10,171 nucleotides of DNA from Chthoniobacter flavus (GTDB lineage Bacteria > Verrucomicrobiota > Verrucomicrobiia > Chthoniobacterales > Terrimicrobiaceae): contig CAMBAQ010000060.1 in assembly GCA_945863785.1 (NCBI GenBank), forward strand, positions 1 through 10,171. Direction: 5' to 3'. Under the pieces are notes generated by a model. That model saw nothing but the letters and a program-made list of their open reading frames with translations. It did no database searches and was not told where the DNA came from. This document shows, piece by piece, positions 1-6,418 of the stretch (its first letter is position 1; the number at the start of each line of letters is the position of its first letter). A program made the translations under genes and the position numbers.

Positions 1-225
1 AAGCGACTCGCTTTTTATAGCTGCCGTCCCCCATCGCAGTGGAGTGAAAACGGCATCAGAATGAAGAGCGTGCCCAGTAGATCGACCTAAACTTGCCGCA
101 AATTCGTCGCTATGCACGTAGCCCACTATACAAAAACCTGCGAGCAAAAGACCACCAGCGAAGATCAGTGCAGCAAAATGATACGGCCCAAACCACGGAA
201 GCCTTGGTTTTTTGCGACTGACCAC
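1..225 (-). CDS. Membrane-anchored protein, N-terminal 75 codons only (AsmA-like suspected)
   Basis: This frame stays open from 225 to the window edge, so the gene is partial. A GTG start at 225 is preferred because a strong GAGGAAGG lies five bases upstream. An in-frame TTG at 240 that overlaps the exbD stop (TTGA) is the alternative and would add five residues. The protein begins with a basic, proline-containing cytoplasmic stretch (MVSRKKPRLPWFG), then a hydrophobic segment at about residues 16-37, followed by HSDEF and a segment ending PLRWGTAAIKSESL. One N-terminal helix followed by a 'surface patch then xxSxSL' pattern resembles the start of AsmA-like or DUF748-like envelope proteins. 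This is inference from style, because too little is present for a family call. It is the fifth gene of the TPR-exbB-exbD-exbD operon and may be the partner acted on by the ExbBD motor. Confidence 0.6.
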   Translation of the reverse strand, partial: MVSRKKPRLPWFGPYHFAALIFAGGLLLAGFCIVGYVHSDEFAASLGRSTGHALHSDAVFTPLRWGTAAIKSESL

Positions 226-230
226 CGAAG

Positions 231-238
231 CCTTCCTC
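231..238 (-). promoter_or_regulatory. Strong ribosome binding site (GAGGAAGG) deciding a GTG start
   Basis: The minus strand reads GAGGAAGG here, overlapping the stop codon of the exbD gene at 237. It sits five bases before GTG at 225, which is good spacing for ribosome loading. Several neighbouring genes lack an obvious Shine-Dalgarno sequence, so this one is informative and argues for GTG over the upstream TTG at 240. Confidence 0.55.
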
Positions 239-659
239 AACTAAATGAGAGCTTAGTCACCCCGCACGCCGAGGCAGCATTGAGCACATCCATCACCCTC
301 TCGTGCTTAGTCGCTGAATTGGGGCGTAAAATGACCGGATCTTTGTCGCCAAACTTGGCAATCGTTTCTTTGATCCACGCTCGAAGCTCCGGAAGCTCCT
401 TACTTTCGGCAGTATCATAGACCTTGTTGTTCATCTGGATCTTACCATCCGGTAAAATATCGATAATGATCGGCGTCGAAGGCACCGCCCCGGCCGATGA
501 CGCAGAGCGTCCGCTAGGAAGACTGATATTTAGCTCCTTCTCAATCACTTGAGATCCCGCCGAAGCCATGAAGAACAACAGCAAAACGAACACCACGTCA
601 ACCATGGGCGCGATTTGGAACCCTGGGTCGCCGTCTTCTGATACACCACCGCCTCCCAT
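237..659 (-). CDS. exbD: ExbD/TolR-family proton-motor subunit (second copy)
   Basis: The 140-residue product matches the ExbD/TolR family in length and plan. It has a short cytoplasmic N-terminus (MGGGGVSEDGDPGFQIAP), one transmembrane helix at about 17-34, then a periplasmic domain. The helix carries Asp21 in APMVDVVFVLLLFFM, the position of the family's essential proton-carrying aspartate. The C-terminal part (DPVILRPNSATKHERVMDVL, then NAASACGVTKLSFS) has the usual 'charged strand, helix, G-V-x-x-L' pattern, although the common IRAD motif is changed to LRPN. ExbD dimers sit inside an ExbB pentamer and couple proton flow to work in the envelope. The gene follows another exbD after a 71-base gap and has its own AGGAGG. 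It is clearly diverged from that neighbour, so it is not a recent duplicate. Confidence 0.93.
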   Translation of the reverse strand: MGGGGVSEDGDPGFQIAPMVDVVFVLLLFFMASAGSQVIEKELNISLPSGRSASSAGAVPSTPIIIDILPDGKIQMNNKVYDTAESKELPELRAWIKETIAKFGDKDPVILRPNSATKHERVMDVLNAASACGVTKLSFS

Positions 660-670
660 GGCTTAAAAAG

Positions 671-706
671 CCTCCTGGGTTGTAACCCTATTCGCGAGCG
701 AAATAG
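671..706 (-). promoter_or_regulatory. AGGAGG ribosome binding site with two tandem inverted repeats upstream
   Basis: In the 71-base gap between the two exbD genes, the minus strand carries AGGAGG (671-676), 12 bases before the ATG of the second gene. Next to it lie two short inverted repeats. One has GGGTT (677-681) paired with AACCC (684-688). The other has CTATTCG (688-694) paired with CGAAATAG (699-706), with one bulged A and a CGAG loop. They share base 688, so both cannot form completely at once. The first stem has only two loop bases, so it may act as a DNA dyad rather than an RNA hairpin. A role in tuning translation or mRNA processing between the two exbD genes is inference. Confidence 0.35.
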
Positions 707-730
707 AGTCTAAGTGAGATTGCATATTCA

Positions 731-1219
731 TTAGGATGGGGTAGAGGGACTAGCCTCTTTGTCAACAACTGAGAATGTAACGTTACCAATTCCGGATTGT
801 CCAACGGCCTGTAATACTTGGCGAACAAAGTCGTATTTAACCTCACGGTCAGCACGAATCAAAACACGCACTAACGGATTCGCTGCCACTTTATTTTGTA
901 ACAAGGGAACCAAATCCGAGGGCGAAGAATAGTCTTTTTGATCTAACTCCACTCCGGTCATGTCGTTCATCGGTGTGTAAGTAACGTTAATGATGACTTG
1001 ACCGGGGTTATCCTTGGCCTCTTTAGCCTCCTTCGCGATGGGAAGATGGATTTCTTTGTTCGACTGAAGAACTTCCGTCGAGCTGATCGACATAAAAAAC
1101 ACCAGCAGAACGAGAAGAATATCAATCATCGGCGCAATCTGAAACTCCGGATCCGGCTCGTGATCCGGCTTGCGGACTTTCTTCTTGGACTTACCGTGGG
1201 AGTGACCTGCGTCGGACAT
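731..1219 (-). CDS. exbD: ExbD/TolR-family proton-motor subunit (first copy)
   Basis: This 162-residue protein is a second, distinct ExbD/TolR. Its cytoplasmic N-terminus is longer and rich in His and Lys (MSDAGHSHGKSKKKVRKPDH). The single membrane helix at about 28-46 contains Asp33 in IAPMIDILLVLLVFFM, the expected proton-relay aspartate. The periplasmic domain ends with the classical RVLIRADREVKYDFVRQVL segment followed by GIGNVTFSVVD. The C-terminus adds a short Ser/Pro-rich tail. The gene starts only six bases after the exbB stop, so the two are very likely translated from one mRNA. With ExbB it should form the proton-conducting stator of a Ton/Tol/Mot-type machine. The different N-termini and periplasmic domains of the two ExbDs suggest different partners or a mixed dimer, which is inference. 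Confidence 0.95.
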   Translation of the reverse strand: MSDAGHSHGKSKKKVRKPDHEPDPEFQIAPMIDILLVLLVFFMSISSTEVLQSNKEIHLPIAKEAKEAKDNPGQVIINVTYTPMNDMTGVELDQKDYSSPSDLVPLLQNKVAANPLVRVLIRADREVKYDFVRQVLQAVGQSGIGNVTFSVVDKEASPSTPS

Positions 1220-1225
1220 GCGAGA

Positions 1226-2128
1226 TTAGGACCAATCAATGACCGTTCCACAATGAGGACAAGGAGTTTGACCAGAGGATATTTCGCCACCGCAGACAGG
1301 GCAGGCAACCGCATCGGACGACACTTTTTGGGAAAGACCGGAAGAGGCAGATGCCGCGTGCTGCGGTACCGAGCCATCGTAGCCCTCACCCACATGGATC
1401 CCTTGAATTTCATCGTAAGGAACGTCTTCCATGAGATGGCGCAATTTATCATCGGCAGCCACAAGAACGATCGTGGCGAGATTTCGGAAGTAGTAGTAGA
1501 AAATAAACGCTGGAATAGCGATGAAGAGACCACTCGCCGTCGCCATGAGCACCTCACCGATTCGCAGAGCCAGACCACGAGGGTCGGCCACACCCGACGA
1601 CCCCAGAACGGCAAACGCACCCATCATACCAATAACCGTTCCGAGCAACCCGATCATCGGAGCAATAACCCCAATAACCGAAATATAGCTGATTTTTGTT
1701 TTGATGATCTGCCCCTCACGCATGGATAGCTCAATGAGGGAGTTTTCAACAGCATCCTTCCCCCGACCGAGACGCTCGAGGGCCCCACGCAAAACTTGCG
1801 CGATATAAACTTTGTTAGCATTGCAGATCTCCCAAGCCTCTTGAAAGTTGCCGGCTCGCACACTGGAAGCCAGCGAATCCAACAAGGCCTTCGGAGCCAG
1901 ACTATCAACTCGAAGAGTCATGAAAAGCTGGATGATGTACGTGATCATCACCATCGACGTGCCTAAAATACAAAGCCAGATCATCACGATTAACGGACCA
2001 CCATGGAGAATCGTTTCGATAATATTCATCTCGTCCGGCGGCTTGTCGGAAGCCATGGCGAGAGGACTTGCTAAAAACAGAAGCAAGATCGGGAGCAGAC
2101 GTTGGATGGTGGGCTTGAGTTTGGGCAT
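1226..2128 (-). CDS. exbB: ExbB/TolQ/MotA-family proton channel with C-terminal zinc ribbon
   Basis: The 300-residue protein has a hydrophobic N-terminus (about 10-27, ending AMASD) that looks like a cleavable signal, as in the long ExbB subtype. A transmembrane helix at about 44-70 follows, then a cytoplasmic loop and two further helices at about 146-173 and 190-215. The second carries GLLGTVIGMMGAF with Thr164, the third LMATASGLFIAIPA with Thr197; these match the two conserved threonines that line the ExbB/TolQ channel. After residue 250 a Ser/Ala-rich linker leads to an unusual end: CPVCG at 276-280 and CPHCG at 290-294, spaced like a zinc ribbon. With standard topology this domain is cytoplasmic. 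The start is an ATG behind an A-rich leader without a clear Shine-Dalgarno, 25 bases after the TPR gene. The ExbB assignment is firm. The function of the zinc ribbon is unknown. Confidence 0.95.
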   Translation of the reverse strand: MPKLKPTIQRLLPILLLFLASPLAMASDKPPDEMNIIETILHGGPLIVMIWLCILGTSMVMITYIIQLFMTLRVDSLAPKALLDSLASSVRAGNFQEAWEICNANKVYIAQVLRGALERLGRGKDAVENSLIELSMREGQIIKTKISYISVIGVIAPMIGLLGTVIGMMGAFAVLGSSGVADPRGLALRIGEVLMATASGLFIAIPAFIFYYYFRNLATIVLVAADDKLRHLMEDVPYDEIQGIHVGEGYDGSVPQHAASASSGLSQKVSSDAVACPVCGGEISSGQTPCPHCGTVIDWS

Positions 2129-2153
2129 AGGTTTTTTCTAATGGATCAGAACG

Positions 2154-2894
2154 TCAAGGGACGATGACTTTTTCTTCGTTGAGGGATTTGGCCCTCGCTT
2201 CGGCTTGGGCTGTAGCCGCATTATCTTTATTGAAGATGGTTGTGACGAGAAGGTAATTTTCAAGAGCCTCTGGCTTTTGCCCAGATTGTTCGAGCACATT
2301 CCCCATGAGAACCAAGGCTTGGCTGTAGGTGACTGCTTCCGATCCTTTCGGAAGTTTGGCCGCCTTCGCTGCCTTCACTAGAGGCTCCAATCGAGCTTTT
2401 GCTCCAATAAAATCTTTCTTGGAAAGAGAGAGGCGAGCAAGGAGGAGTTGAGAGGAAGAACCTGACTCAGGGTAGAGTTTTTGAAATTCCGTAAGGGCCG
2501 CCTCCGCCTCTGCTGGCTTATTGATAGCAAGGTAAACCTCAGGAAGGATCGAGCACGCACGCTCAGCCCAAAGTGTCGGAAGACCTTTGAATGTTTGCAC
2601 CACAGGAATGAGTTTGGTGATGGTTGCGGCGGCATCGCCCTTACTCCATGCGTCAACAGCTGCGGTGTAATCGGCAGTCGGGGCCATTGTCACCGATTTC
2701 ACATTCGCGAGTGGCACGGCCGTTTCTACAGGTCCGATTTTGATACGAACGGCGTTGGCTCTAACGCCGGTGATCGCTCCGCTGAAAGACTTCCCGTCCT
2801 TTTGAACCAGGGCGTCCTGCGCGTAAACAGAGGCAAAAGAACAAGCGGCCATCGACACTACAAACGCTAATAAACGTGGGGGGCTTGCTTTCAT
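2154..2894 (-). CDS. Exported tetratricopeptide-repeat protein, first gene of the exb operon
   Basis: The 246-residue product starts with a signal peptide (MKASPPRLLAFVVSMAACSF), probably cut after SVYA at residue 25. MAAC at 15-18 is a poor lipobox and a less likely alternative. A small beta-rich segment at about 28-70 (KDGKSFSGAITGVRANAVRI, then VPLANVKSVTM) resembles an SH3/Sm-like module. From about 75 to 240 the sequence is helical with TPR-like repeats, for example NKPAEAEAALTEFQKLYPES and QKPEALENYLLVTTIFNKDN. It should be a periplasmic scaffold. Its position at the head of the operon, 25 bases before exbB, suggests that it assists the ExbBD motor in the periplasm, like TPR partners such as YbgF/CpoB beside Tol systems. 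That comparison is by context and architecture, not by sequence identity. Confidence 0.85.
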   Translation of the reverse strand: MKASPPRLLAFVVSMAACSFASVYAQDALVQKDGKSFSGAITGVRANAVRIKIGPVETAVPLANVKSVTMAPTADYTAAVDAWSKGDAAATITKLIPVVQTFKGLPTLWAERACSILPEVYLAINKPAEAEAALTEFQKLYPESGSSSQLLLARLSLSKKDFIGAKARLEPLVKAAKAAKLPKGSEAVTYSQALVLMGNVLEQSGQKPEALENYLLVTTIFNKDNAATAQAEARAKSLNEEKVIVP

Positions 2895-2949
2895 TACGTA
2901 AAGTCACTAAAACTTTTTTTCCGCTTAATCAATATTTTTGTCATTTATT
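2885..2949. promoter_or_regulatory. Short AT-rich divergent intergenic region with candidate promoter
   Basis: Only 55 bases separate the ATG of the leftward TPR gene (2894) from the preferred ATG of the rightward chaperone gene (2950), so promoters for both operons must be packed here or overlap the coding ends. The segment is rich in A and T runs. For the rightward direction, TTGCTT (2885-2890) and TAAAAC (2908-2913) are spaced by 17 bases and could be a weak sigma-70-type pair. I found no equally good pair for the leftward direction. This is a weak consensus match. Confidence 0.3.
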
Positions 2950-4461
2950 ATGATCCACATCTTTCGAAAAAACCAACGCGTCCTCATGCTTTTTATCGCG
3001 GCGCTTACCATCATTGCGTTTGTATTTTTGTATAATACTCAGCAACTCGACGATCTCTCGAATGTCCGGAACCCTGAGATTTACGGCAAGGCCCTCACTC
3101 AAGTCTCCATCGACCGCCATGTAAAAAACTACCAACTCACGATGTCGCTAGGACAGTATGACCTTCTTCGTAAGCTAGGCGGAATGGCCCAAGAGCGCGA
3201 AGCGGCACTCTCGGAATTTGTCTGGAATCTGATCGTTCTTCAGCATCAGTCACGTGAACTCGGCGTCGAACCGACGGACGACCAAGTGGCTGACCGCATC
3301 AAAAACCTCCCGATCTTCAAATCCGAAAACCAATTTGACCCGCGCAAATACTCGACCTTTGTCAGTGAGCAATTAACCCCGCGTGGATTTACAGAACGTC
3401 AACTCGAAGAAGTGATGCGCGACGCGATTCGACTCGAAAGCTTGAGCGAGATCGTCGAGGCGCCAGCCGCCATGTCTGAGGAGGAACTCAAAGCCACAGT
3501 GAGGATCTTCCAGCCCGTAACGGCCGAGGTGATCAAGTTCAACAAAGATGCCAAGTCCGACAGCATCCCCGTCGCCCCAGAGGAAATTGCATCGATCTTC
3601 GAGAACAACAAAGCCGCGCTGAACACGACAGAAACCCGCGCGATCAACTATGTTGCCTTCGAGTTGCCCGAAGGTTCCAAGCTGGATGGGAAAGAGAAAA
3701 CCGAAGCCCTCCAAAAGCTCGCCAACGCTGCCAGCGGCGTCACGGATACGATCGCTCAAGGATCCGTCTCACTTGAAAACGCAGCCAAAAATGCGGGCCT
3801 CAAAATTACGAAGCTCGCGGCCTTTGATCGATCCGGCTCCCAACCAAAAAACGGCGACCCGAAATCGACTTTGATCGCTCAATCCCTCGCCCCGGCCGCC
3901 TTCCTTCTGGCGGGCCCAGGCAAGTCGAGCGATGTGGTTCAAGCTGGGGATGCGTTTTATATTTTTGAGATCACGGAAGTGAACCCCTCCCGCCCACTCA
4001 CTCTGGACGAGGCCAAGCCTGAGATTGAAGCCCGTCTTCGCTCGCAAAAATCCGATCAGCTTTTCATGCAGTCTACGACCGCCGCATTGAACTCGATCCG
4101 CAGCGCCCTTCAGTCCGGCAAGCCACTCAAGGAAGCCGCCACATCGCCAGGCGTGACGATTGAAAATCTCACTGCGGTGGTTCCTGCAGCCAAAGATGCC
4201 ACGTCCGAGCAACAGCTCATCACCGCCAACACCCTTTTGCTAAAAGACGGCGAAATCTCGAATCTCGCGCAGGCTCCCTGGGGCGCCTTTGCCGTTCGCC
4301 TGACCGCGCGCGGCCCAGCGGATTCGAAGGCCTTCGGTGAGAGAGAGTCCGAAATCCGCACCAACATGATCCGCAACAAGCGGGATCTCCTCTTTGCGGA
4401 ATGGCTGCGCACAAGCCGCGAAGCCGCCAAAATTTCCATGCCGGGGAACACCCAAGGCTGA
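2950..4461 (+). CDS. PpiD/SurA-like membrane-anchored periplasmic folding factor
   Basis: The 503-residue protein begins MIHIFRKNQRVLMLFIAALT, an N-in membrane anchor (helix about 11-28) like that of PpiD. ATG at 2950 is chosen because it places this signature at the N-terminus; an in-frame TTG at 2938 would add four residues. Residues about 37-165 match the SurA/PpiD N-terminal chaperone domain, including FKSENQFDPRKYSTFV followed by an 'R-Q-L-E-E-V-M-R-D' helix. Residues about 190-375 have the outline of a parvulin (rotamase) module, ending AFYIFEITEVNPSRPLTLDE. The usual catalytic signature with the GGDLG-type turn is not recognisable, so isomerase activity is doubtful. It probably acts as a periplasmic holdase for envelope proteins leaving the Sec translocon. 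Its stop overlaps the next start (TGATG). No clear Shine-Dalgarno precedes either start. Confidence 0.85.
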   Translation: MIHIFRKNQRVLMLFIAALTIIAFVFLYNTQQLDDLSNVRNPEIYGKALTQVSIDRHVKNYQLTMSLGQYDLLRKLGGMAQEREAALSEFVWNLIVLQHQSRELGVEPTDDQVADRIKNLPIFKSENQFDPRKYSTFVSEQLTPRGFTERQLEEVMRDAIRLESLSEIVEAPAAMSEEELKATVRIFQPVTAEVIKFNKDAKSDSIPVAPEEIASIFENNKAALNTTETRAINYVAFELPEGSKLDGKEKTEALQKLANAASGVTDTIAQGSVSLENAAKNAGLKITKLAAFDRSGSQPKNGDPKSTLIAQSLAPAAFLLAGPGKSSDVVQAGDAFYIFEITEVNPSRPLTLDEAKPEIEARLRSQKSDQLFMQSTTAALNSIRSALQSGKPLKEAATSPGVTIENLTAVVPAAKDATSEQQLITANTLLLKDGEISNLAQAPWGAFAVRLTARGPADSKAFGERESEIRTNMIRNKRDLLFAEWLRTSREAAKISMPGNTQG

Positions 4462-4799
4462 TGGATGATCGCGTTACTGAGATTTTTGATGACGCAACCG
4501 GCGACATAGCCATCGGCGACCTCGATGCCGCGATTGAAAAATACCGCCGCTGTGTCGAGATAGAGCCCGATTTTTTTGACGGCTGGCACGCTCTCGGAAT
4601 GGCTTTAATGAAAGGCGGTCAGCCAGTCGAAGCGATTCAAGCCGGTCTCCGCGCCGTAGAGCTTCGCCCGAACGACCAACTCGCTTGGTCGAGCCTCTCC
4701 CTCTTTTATGTTCGCAATCACCAGATCGCTGAGGCCGAAGCGGCGGGAGTGAAGGCTCGCATCATTTCCTGGGGTGGAAAAGTGAAGCTCGAAACCTAA
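4461..4799 (+). CDS. Small TPR protein, coupled to the PpiD-like gene
   Basis: The start is the ATG at 4461 in the TGATG overlap with the chaperone gene, giving 112 residues; a longer reading from 4401 would lie inside that gene. There is no signal peptide or membrane segment, so it is cytoplasmic. The whole protein is TPR-like. One repeat spans about 10-43 (GDLDAAIEKYRRCVEIEPDF), one about 40-72 (GWHALGMALMKGGQPVEAIQ, ending ELRPND), and a third covers about 74-105. The typical W-x-x-L-G, eA and P-N/D positions are present. It may bring partners to the chaperone's N-terminal side at the membrane, but its role is unknown. Translational coupling suggests a fixed ratio with its neighbour. Confidence 0.85.
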   Translation: MDDRVTEIFDDATGDIAIGDLDAAIEKYRRCVEIEPDFFDGWHALGMALMKGGQPVEAIQAGLRAVELRPNDQLAWSSLSLFYVRNHQIAEAEAAGVKARIISWGGKVKLET

Positions 4800-4829
4800 T
4801 CTGCCGCTGCAAAACCCAATTTCAAAACC

Positions 4830-6392
4830 ATGCCAAAGACCTTCTTCATCACGACCGCGATCGACTACACGAATGGCGCCCCGCACATCGGCCACGCCTA
4901 TGAAAAAATTCTCGCTGACGCCATTGCCCGATTCCAGCGCCTGAGTGGACGCGAGGTATTTTATCTCACCGGCGTGGACCAGCACGGCCAGAAAGTCCAG
5001 CAATCCGCGCAGCAGCGCGGCATCGAGCCAGTTGAATTTGTGAACGGAATCACGGAACTTTTTCTCGCCCTCTGGAAGAAGCTCGACCTGAAATACGATG
5101 CCTGGGCCGCGACGACATCTGATGTCCATAAATCCTGCGTCCAAGGAATCCTCCAACGCCTTTGGGATGAAGGCAAATTCTACAAAGCCTCCCAGAGCGG
5201 CTACTACAGCGTGCGGCAAGAGCAGTTCCTCACCGATAAGGAACGGGGACCAGATGGCGAGTTCGGCGAGGAATGGGGCGAGGTCGTCCTCATCGAAGAA
5301 GAAAACTACTATTTCAAACTCGCTGAGAGCCGCCAATGGCTCCTCGACCTCATCGATGACCGCACCCGATCTGCAAATCCGATCGTGATACCCGAATTCC
5401 GCGTGGCCGAACTCCGCAATGCCGTAGAAAAACTCTCCGGCGACCTCTGCATATCACGCCCGAAATCCCGCCTCACTTGGGGTATCGAGCTTCCGTTCGA
5501 CTCGGACTTCGTGACCTACGTTTGGTTCGACGCGCTAGTGAACTACATTAGCTTCGCTGGCTACAATGCCGCACCGGGAGCGGATTTAACGGATTTCCAA
5601 GCCAAGTGGCCAGCCGTTCACGTGATCGGGAAAGACATCCTCATTCCCCCACACGGCATTTACTGGCCGATCATGCTCCATGCGCTGGGATTCACAGACG
5701 AACAAATCCCCGCCCTACTCGTTCATGGATGGTGGAATATCGCCGGCGCGAAGATGAGCAAGAGCCTTGGCAATATCGTGGACCCCTCCGCGCTCGCGGA
5801 GAAGTATGGTTGTGCAGCCCTCCGATACTACCTCTTGAGCGACATCACCACCGGACGCGATGCCGACTTCAGCAACGAACGCCTCATTCAACGCTACAAC
5901 ACCGATCTCGCCAACAGCCTCGGCAACCTTCTCAACCGCACCCTGAATATGGCCAAGCGCTACCGTGCAGGAGCCCTTCGCCGCATGGATTCGCCGCTCG
6001 CGGACTTCACGACGGAAAAAGCCGCCGCCTACAAAAAACAAATGGAGGGCTTCCAGTTGCAGGCTGCCTTGGAGTCGGTGATGGAGATTGTGATACGCTG
6101 CAACGCCTACGTCGAAGAGACCGCCCCTTGGAAACTCGCCAAGGATCCGGACCAGGCCGATAAACTCGATGAGGTTCTCTACAGCCTCTCGGAGGCCCTA
6201 CGCATCGTCTCGATCTTGATGACTCCGATCATTCCCAAGGAGGCCGACGCGATCCGCGTGCAACTCAACTGGAGTGGCTCCGCCTCGATGGAGCAATCAA
6301 CTTGGGGGCTCTTGCCCGATGGTCACGTGCTCGGCGAGCCCGTTCCACTCTTTCCGCGCATCGAGGCCACACCGACTGAATCCGGAACCTAA
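4830..6392 (+). CDS. metG: Methionyl-tRNA synthetase
   Basis: This enzyme charges tRNA-Met with methionine using ATP. The 520-residue protein has the class I signatures: HIGH at residues 19-22 in NGAPHIGHAYEK, and KMSKS at 308-312 in GAKMSKSLGN. The early TAIDYTNGAPHIGH and LTGVDQHGQK segments are characteristic of MetRS. The connective region reads YYSVRQEQFLTDKE where zinc-binding forms have paired cysteines, so this is a form without the zinc knuckle. The GKD motif is followed by ILIPPHGIYWPIML rather than the common ILRFH version. The anticodon-binding helical domain is complete (about 355-500), but there is no C-terminal EMAP/OB tRNA-binding extension. It begins 30 bases after the TPR gene with no clear Shine-Dalgarno and is followed closely by the reductase gene, suggesting one transcript. 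Confidence 0.97.
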   Translation: MPKTFFITTAIDYTNGAPHIGHAYEKILADAIARFQRLSGREVFYLTGVDQHGQKVQQSAQQRGIEPVEFVNGITELFLALWKKLDLKYDAWAATTSDVHKSCVQGILQRLWDEGKFYKASQSGYYSVRQEQFLTDKERGPDGEFGEEWGEVVLIEEENYYFKLAESRQWLLDLIDDRTRSANPIVIPEFRVAELRNAVEKLSGDLCISRPKSRLTWGIELPFDSDFVTYVWFDALVNYISFAGYNAAPGADLTDFQAKWPAVHVIGKDILIPPHGIYWPIMLHALGFTDEQIPALLVHGWWNIAGAKMSKSLGNIVDPSALAEKYGCAALRYYLLSDITTGRDADFSNERLIQRYNTDLANSLGNLLNRTLNMAKRYRAGALRRMDSPLADFTTEKAAAYKKQMEGFQLQAALESVMEIVIRCNAYVEETAPWKLAKDPDQADKLDEVLYSLSEALRIVSILMTPIIPKEADAIRVQLNWSGSASMEQSTWGLLPDGHVLGEPVPLFPRIEATPTESGT

Positions 6393-6418
6393 CCGGAGCA
6401 ATGGAGATTTAATTCGCC

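Noticed and set aside
998..1729. Long plus-strand open frame (243 codons), rich in Arg, His and Asn
   Set aside because: It lies antisense to exbB and exbD, whose family motifs are unambiguous, and its composition is that of an antisense frame with no recognisable domain.
2825..2894. Lipoprotein signal in the TPR gene (MAAC at residues 15-18)
   Set aside because: The residue at -3 is Met rather than Leu and the position is late in the hydrophobic core. A standard cleavage after SVYA fits better.
4605..5336. Long minus-strand open frame (243 codons)
   Set aside because: It is antisense to the small TPR gene and metG and spans their boundary. It shows no motif, and metG is certain.
5606..6163. 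Plus-strand open frame in a second frame of metG
   Set aside because: It is an Arg/His/Pro-rich out-of-frame reading of metG with no start context or domain.
6393..6418. Tiny leader peptide (ATG GAG ATT TAA) before the reductase gene
   Set aside because: Three codons in a 26-base gap can arise by chance, and nothing suggests attenuation.
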